From the NCBI GenBank assembly GCA_007135295.1, contig SLJD01000426.1:1-8300 (forward strand): 8,300 nucleotides of DNA. Direction: 5' to 3'. Shown piece after piece: positions 6,201-8,300 of this stretch. A program made the translations under genes and the position numbers. How positions within the stretch are numbered: the first letter of the stretch is position 1; each line of letters starts with the position of its first letter. Origin of the DNA: Phycisphaerales bacterium. GTDB taxonomy: Bacteria; Planctomycetota; Phycisphaerae; Phycisphaerales; SM1A02. The notes under the pieces were generated by a model. It ran no database searches and was not told the origin of the DNA. It worked only from the letters and a program-made list of their open reading frames with translations.

Positions 6201-8300
6201 CGGGACAATGGTCGCGTTGGGCGCCGGCTCGCCGACGGCGCTGGCGCGATCCTGAAGAAATCGTTCGAGCGTGCCGGCGAGTTCAGGCGCTTCGGCGTAC
6301 TCGATGGCGAGGACGCGGGTTTCCTGGTCCTCGGGCACGATCTGCTCGTCGATGCCGGCGATCATCTCAGCAATCTCATCGTGCTCGCTGGCGGTGGCGG
6401 AGACGATAAGCATGCGGGAACGTTCATCGATGCGCACCTGAACCTCGTCCGGATCCGGCGGCTCCCACCAGCGGCGGGGCTCGCCGTCGCCGAAGACTTC
6501 CTCGATGATCTCGGCGAGCATGTCGGGGTCGGCGCCGCGGACGGGATAGAGTTGGACCAGCCGGCGGGCCTCTTCGGGTTCGGGGGAATCGAGCATCTCG
6601 ATGATCGGCTCGACGACCTCGAACGTGCCGGGCCGACCGGTGACGATCAGCACGTTGAGGCGGTCATCAGCCCGAACGCCGAGCGTTTCTCCGCCGCCTC
6701 TCCCCCGCCGCCGCTGCGGCTGAAAGAACGTCGGCCCCTGCGACTGGGCGACTTCATTGACCAGCGCCTGAACGGTGTCCTGAATGTCGCCCGCATTGGC
6801 GTGACGAAGTTCAAAGGCGCGGAAACTCACGCCCCGAGCAGCGTGGTCCTGGTCGAACTGTTCGATCAGTTGCTTGACGTGCTCGAAATCCTCATCCGAC
6901 GCGGCGACGAGGACGGTCCGGCTCGCTTCATCGCCGACGATCGAGATGCGGCGCTGCCGGTCGCGGCGGCCGGGGCCGGCTGAGGCGACCCGGGCGCGAT
7001 CGTCATAGAACCGCTGGATGGCATTGGCGACCGTCGCGGCGTCGGCGCGTTCGAGCGAGACGGTGCGCACGGGCAAATCGTGCGTGACGTCCCGGTCGAT
7101 CTCGTCGAGCACCTCTTGCAGTTCGTCGCGCGTCTGATCGTCGGCGCGAACCATGAGCACGCCGGCGTCATCGACGGGGACGATACTCGTTGAATCGCGG
7201 CGCTGCTGGTCTTCGCCGAGCACGATCTGATCGAGCATCTGAGCGGCCCGGCTGGGTTGCAGGGAATCAAGTTCAACGATGCGCAGCTCATGCATCTGGT
7301 CGGCACGATCGACGTCGAGTTCATCAATCATGCGGTCGATCTCGTCCATCATCTCCGGCGCGGCGGAGACGATGAGCATGTTCGTGCGCGGGTCGGCGGT
7401 GATCTGCGGCGGCGCGGCGTCGGGGCCGAGCTGCGGCCGCCTCGTCTGGAACTGCTGCCAGAAGACGCGCTGCAGGGTGTGCTGCAACTCCTCGGCCGGG
7501 GCGTGCTCCAGCCGCCTCATGCGCATGGTCGAGGCGCGTTCGACCGGCTGCTGATCGAGCAACTCGATGTACTGATCGACGAACGCGAGCGAATCCGGCG
7601 GGCCGAGCACCATGAGCGAGTTGGACCGGTCATCCGCGTTGACGCGAACGCGCGACGGGTCGAAGACGCCTTCGATCTCTTCATCGTCCATCTGCAGCGT
7701 CAGGGCGAGGTCACGGACGCGCTGGGCCTGCCGCCCGCGCTGCTGGTCGGGTCTGTCGGCGGCGAAGAGGTTCTCGACGGATTCGGCGGCGCGGGATGCG
7801 GTGATGCGCTCCAGCGGGTAGATCCTGACGAGCATCTGCTCGCTCGGGCCGGGCCGGGCAAGTGCTGCGACAAGCTCGCCAACCGTTTCGAAGTCGTGAT
7901 CGCTGGCGGTGATAACCAGGGCGTTGCCTGATGGATCGGCGATGACACCGACCCGCCGGGCGAGTTCCCCCGCTTCGCCGCCGGCCGGCCTCATGGACCG
8001 GAGCGTCTGCGTCACCAGGCGGGCAACGCCGTTTGCATCAACGGACTCGGGCAGCGGGACGTACCGAATGCGGCCGGGGGCGGCGGGAAACTGTTGTTCG
8101 ATCTGGCGGGCAAGGTCGGCGACGCGCTCGATAGAACGCGGGGCGCCGAGCACGACGAGACTGTTGCTTGCCGGATCGACGGCAATGGTGATGTCCGCGC
8201 CAGCCTCGCCGAGGTCATCAAGCCCTTCGCCGGCGATCTGCATCTCGGCGTCAACGTCGGCCGATTCGCTGTCGAGACCTGCAGCAGGAAGCTCACCGAC
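237..8300 (-). CDS. Giant secretin (GspD/PilQ superfamily) with at least 28 N-domain repeats; 5' end outside the window
   Basis: The protein should be exported by Sec and form a multimeric outer-membrane channel whose N-terminal repeats lie in the periplasm. In order it shows 28 secretin N-type repeats (8300 to about 1160), a secretin barrel domain (about 1154-456) and a 72-residue acidic tail. Barrel signatures are VLIQVMLAEV, SNPSIMAANN, the gate segment IRVPTGVSVTDAG, FDGQTIVLGGLI, KVPVLGDIPVLGPMF and TELLIVLTPHVI. The frame stays open for 19 codons upstream of the first ATG (8243) to the window edge. That ATG has no Shine-Dalgarno sequence and falls inside repeat 1, so it is taken as internal. 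The signal peptide and any N0 domain are therefore not visible. The visible part is already 2,687 codons, against roughly 650-700 residues for GspD. I saw no cysteine and only about 22 lysines. Secretin identity is secure; the transported substrate and the system (type II, type IV pilus or other) are not determined by the sequence. Confidence 0.95.
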   Translation of the reverse strand, partial: VGELPAAGLDSESADVDAEMQIAGEGLDDLGEAGADITIAVDPASNSLVVLGAPRSIERVADLARQIEQQFPAAPGRIRYVPLPESVDANGVARLVTQTLRSMRPAGGEAGELARRVGVIADPSGNALVITASDHDFETVGELVAALARPGPSEQMLVRIYPLERITASRAAESVENLFAADRPDQQRGRQAQRVRDLALTLQMDDEEIEGVFDPSRVRVNADDRSNSLMVLGPPDSLAFVDQYIELLDQQPVERASTMRMRRLEHAPAEELQHTLQRVFWQQFQTRRPQLGPDAAPPQITADPRTNMLIVSAAPEMMDEIDRMIDELDVDRADQMHELRIVELDSLQPSRAAQMLDQIVLGEDQQRRDSTSIVPVDDAGVLMVRADDQTRDELQEVLDEIDRDVTHDLPVRTVSLERADAATVANAIQRFYDDRARVASAGPGRRDRQRRISIVGDEASRTVLVAASDEDFEHVKQLIEQFDQDHAARGVSFRAFELRHANAGDIQDTVQALVNEVAQSQGPTFFQPQRRRGRGGGETLGVRADDRLNVLIVTGRPGTFEVVEPIIEMLDSPEPEEARRLVQLYPVRGADPDMLAEIIEEVFGDGEPRRWWEPPDPDEVQVRIDERSRMLIVSATASEHDEIAEMIAGIDEQIVPEDQETRVLAIEYAEAPELAGTLERFLQDRASAVGEPAPNATIVPSRSANSLVVSAGRDDLRTIRDLISKLDDPDAARDRVIEIIALQDGDVEDVARIVREQFQRQRGAQGVTITPDLRTNSLIVNAPQQEFARVEALINRLDSPPASDETIIRTYTLEGARADEARRILAETLQLDERGRTDGISIRLEEDDAPAVEVHATIVADRRSNSLIVTATPKSFPVIESLIRDIDDVPSVSPVDYRIVNLEHALADDVTFTLRPIARGMARDDDDPEPRIDYNRDDNQLIIAATSDQFEQIEKILEEIDRPSDRQRITEFVPLDFAEAEQVQEALSVFYGRFAMEADTPSKRNVRIVADTASNSLVISADEREWEGIRGLLDELDSQEYDASLQLQVLPLQYADAASVAQAINEAFSAEIERDQRGRRPQPRRQNQQGREGDPRDEPSPTVLIETQEWVRASAEPQTNSVIVSASRQNLLKIETIVTQLDVADYAKLPSPQIIQVRHGNADDLAESLNRLYEPRDRRTRGQDSPQGIRIIGDPASSTVIVRADEEEFSQIKALADALQQEAADSGLGVHVLALNSAPASRIAATIREAYAARAEQANEALSVQVDRSGNNLVIASSRSLFEEIEATVEQLDDAAPVEGQGIFIIELENISPDAAQSVIETIGLHRDQPDDSVARLVSEPVQVLAMQDRNAIMVIANPADRENIVGLLKAVDAEPDLAESQMRIVRLENARAASLVQILEEVLTPGDQQTETPLARAVQEQVRRLAVRRDRFNDPEVRLDLTKPIRLIPDESLNAIVISSTADNVLALEEIVSMFDELPITDAVTVQIFNLQNMAADQFTRIVNELFEQGKALGRMRGTEIEGVPEGVVGRALLDEVALSVDERTNTVVVAGKEDAVALVEVMVKRLDDDVAPGWVESRIVELDHADAADLAETIDEVIVRGSTDVPQANPIQEQIGRMRMIQQGEEDERRVIEGDLFQPMNRLVVRAEQQLNALVLVGTPGNLELVEQLVAMLDVEAASPSADVQIYPVEHASATQLAATITRLFDQQADVKAIRPEDRVIIEPDERTNTLVITTSPRSSVVVEHLLERLDSEIAPDMREIRTIEVEHASATRLAPLVQQMMSARLERLRSVQPETADLEDATIIAEPRTNNLLVSAGDESFAMVERLVEELDSATLPEASEVQIISLDKANGERIADAVSQIMDRRYADMPSEIEQSQRPLVLTDPRSNSLMVAANPEDLAVVRDLVDKLEDVPSSPAVGLHVMPLETARAEQLAPRLEQLMRERQQSLGEARSPSDRISIEPYPANNSLIIAASAENLEVIEGFIDALGRSEIESPGEEMTILSLANSRPGTVVSQLNDLYVDDVNRRRGDDTIRVTPDERLNAVLVHAPQQDLETIRRLVQRLDDARPSTVTGIKYIHLSSANALEIVNLIENVLSGRGIGQRQAGEQATIIQYLRQMDPTVDEAELEDAAAEEMSVSAAIREAITLTPDLRTNTVIVKAPSDSLRVIEQMIRDLDASSIGAQRIRTFHLQNADALAMAGLLTDLFNLQQDGELYVLRPREAGPGADEDAPQRPELPGQSLLDTELTAVPDRRQQLSITVDNRTNSLLVSGTQTYLDLVGNVVEDLDQREATERETLVYALRNAEANEVAQVISNFIEQEQGKLVSTLGTDQIGSAARLLEREVTIVGDEKSNTVLVNASPRYMDRVRDMIEQLDVDPPQVLIQVMLAEVTLDDTFEWGVDFEGRTRVDGAEVTGGFGLASAFVSGTGVPNLAVASSDFDLLINAMTAQGRLQVLSNPSIMAANNEDARIQIGETIRVPTGVSVTDAGRTQTDVTAEEVGVILNVRPSINPDGFVRMVINPEISDVTARTIQISEDFSAPVISRRTADTTVTVFDGQTIVLGGLISDRFERRDRKVPVLGDIPVLGPMFSSTLEETTKTELLIVLTPHVIESPAELDRVQDITDREVESLTLPEEMQDAMRDSVSQWRDNTVYDADGNPLTDHEDDSDAGETSNDSVAPIGP
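240..455 (-). other. Acidic C-terminal tail after the secretin domain
   Basis: Seventy-two residues follow the last barrel strand. The first part (ESPAELDRVQDITDREVESL and onward through PEEMQDAMRDSVSQW) could form amphipathic helices. The end is rich in Asp, Glu and Ser (DHEDDSDAGETSNDS) and is probably disordered. In GspD the corresponding position carries the S domain that binds the pilotin, but I see no sequence match to a known S domain, so that role is only a possibility. Confidence 0.6.
456..1154 (-). other. Secretin barrel domain (Pfam Secretin type) of the giant protein
   Basis: This segment of about 233 residues starts at PPQVLIQVMLAEV and ends at LTPHVI. The order of motifs matches GspD: beta strand with LAEV, then GRLQVLSNPSIMAANNEDA, IQIGETIRVPTG, an EEVGVILNVRPSI strand, MVINPEISDV, SRRTADTTVTVFDGQTIVLG, and the LGDIPVLGPMF turn before TELLIVLTPHVI. 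FDGQTIVLGGLI is coded at about 588-627 and VPVLGDIPVLGPMF at about 519-562. The stretch between LAEV and SNPS is short, so a long outer cap loop of the Vibrio type is probably absent. The domain is intact and shows no frameshift, so the protein is likely a working channel rather than a relic. Confidence 0.92.
1161..8300 (-). repeat. Array of 28 tandem secretin N-domain (N1/N2/N3-like) protein repeats
   Basis: Each unit has a first half like 'vRIvxLexAxAxxLAxxLxxlF', a variable loop, then 'ixxDxRtNsLiVsaxxxxxxxIxxLIxxLD'. This is the beta-alpha-beta-beta-alpha pattern of secretin N domains. The NsLiV motifs centre near 8160, 7920, 7617, 7376, 7158, 6915, 6651, 6411, 6182, 5971, 5702, 5479, 5253, 4938, 4703, 4486, 4246, 3934, 3658, 3334, 3104, 2857, 2621, 2384, 2156, 1820, 1486 and 1222 (units 1-28). 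Unit 1 lacks its first half because of the window edge. The copies diverge at DNA level; only short seeds recur, such as GTTCGTGCG, the complement of the Arg-Thr-Asn codons. The expansion therefore looks old and is kept by selection on the protein. Unit 28 is followed directly by DPPQVLIQV, as N3 domains are in GspD. Confidence 0.9.

Noticed and set aside
5736..6983. Plus-strand open frame of 415 codons
   Set aside because: Antisense shadow of units 6-11, with the same mirrored repeat pattern and no independent evidence of coding.
1161..8240. DNA tandem repeat, CRISPR array or mobile element as the explanation of the periodic pattern
   Set aside because: The period varies from 211 to 336 bases, DNA identity between copies is low and the frame is never broken. 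The periodicity is that of protein domains.
8241..8243. ATG at 8243 as the start of the secretin
   Set aside because: There is no Shine-Dalgarno sequence and no signal peptide after it. It lies within repeat 1, and the frame stays open to the window edge.

Overview
The window is high-GC DNA (G or C at almost every third codon position) with one coding strand, the minus strand. Nearly all of it, about 97%, is a single uninterrupted reading frame that ends at a TAA at 237-239 and runs off the right edge at 8300. It encodes the C-terminal 2,687 residues of a giant outer-membrane secretin (GspD/PulD/PilQ superfamily). The true start lies outside the window. GC content, very large gene size and the many-fold duplicated secretin N domains would fit a planctomycete-type (Phycisphaerae-like) bacterium or another deep-branching Gram-negative; this is inference, as no marker gene is present.

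Layout, in the direction of transcription (right to left): from 8300 down to about 1160 lies an array of 28 recognisable copies of a secretin short N domain (N1/N2/N3, KH-like, Pfam Secretin_N type), spaced 211-336 bases (70-112 codons, mean about 86). From about 1154 to 456 is one ordinary, compact secretin barrel domain with the family's gate and C-terminal signature motifs. From 455 to 240 is an acidic 72-residue tail. After a short gap, a second minus-strand gene begins (start near 173) and runs off the left edge. Only its signal sequence is visible, and it looks like a lipoprotein signal peptide ending in AAAGC.

Known secretins carry about one to four periplasmic N domains in front of the barrel. 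A protein with at least 28 is the notable object here. If every unit forms a ring, the periplasmic tube would be several times longer than in type II secretion or type IV pilus secretins. The adjacent lipoprotein may be an accessory factor, possibly a pilotin, but too little is visible to say. No RNA genes, mobile elements, CRISPR arrays or convincing terminators were seen.
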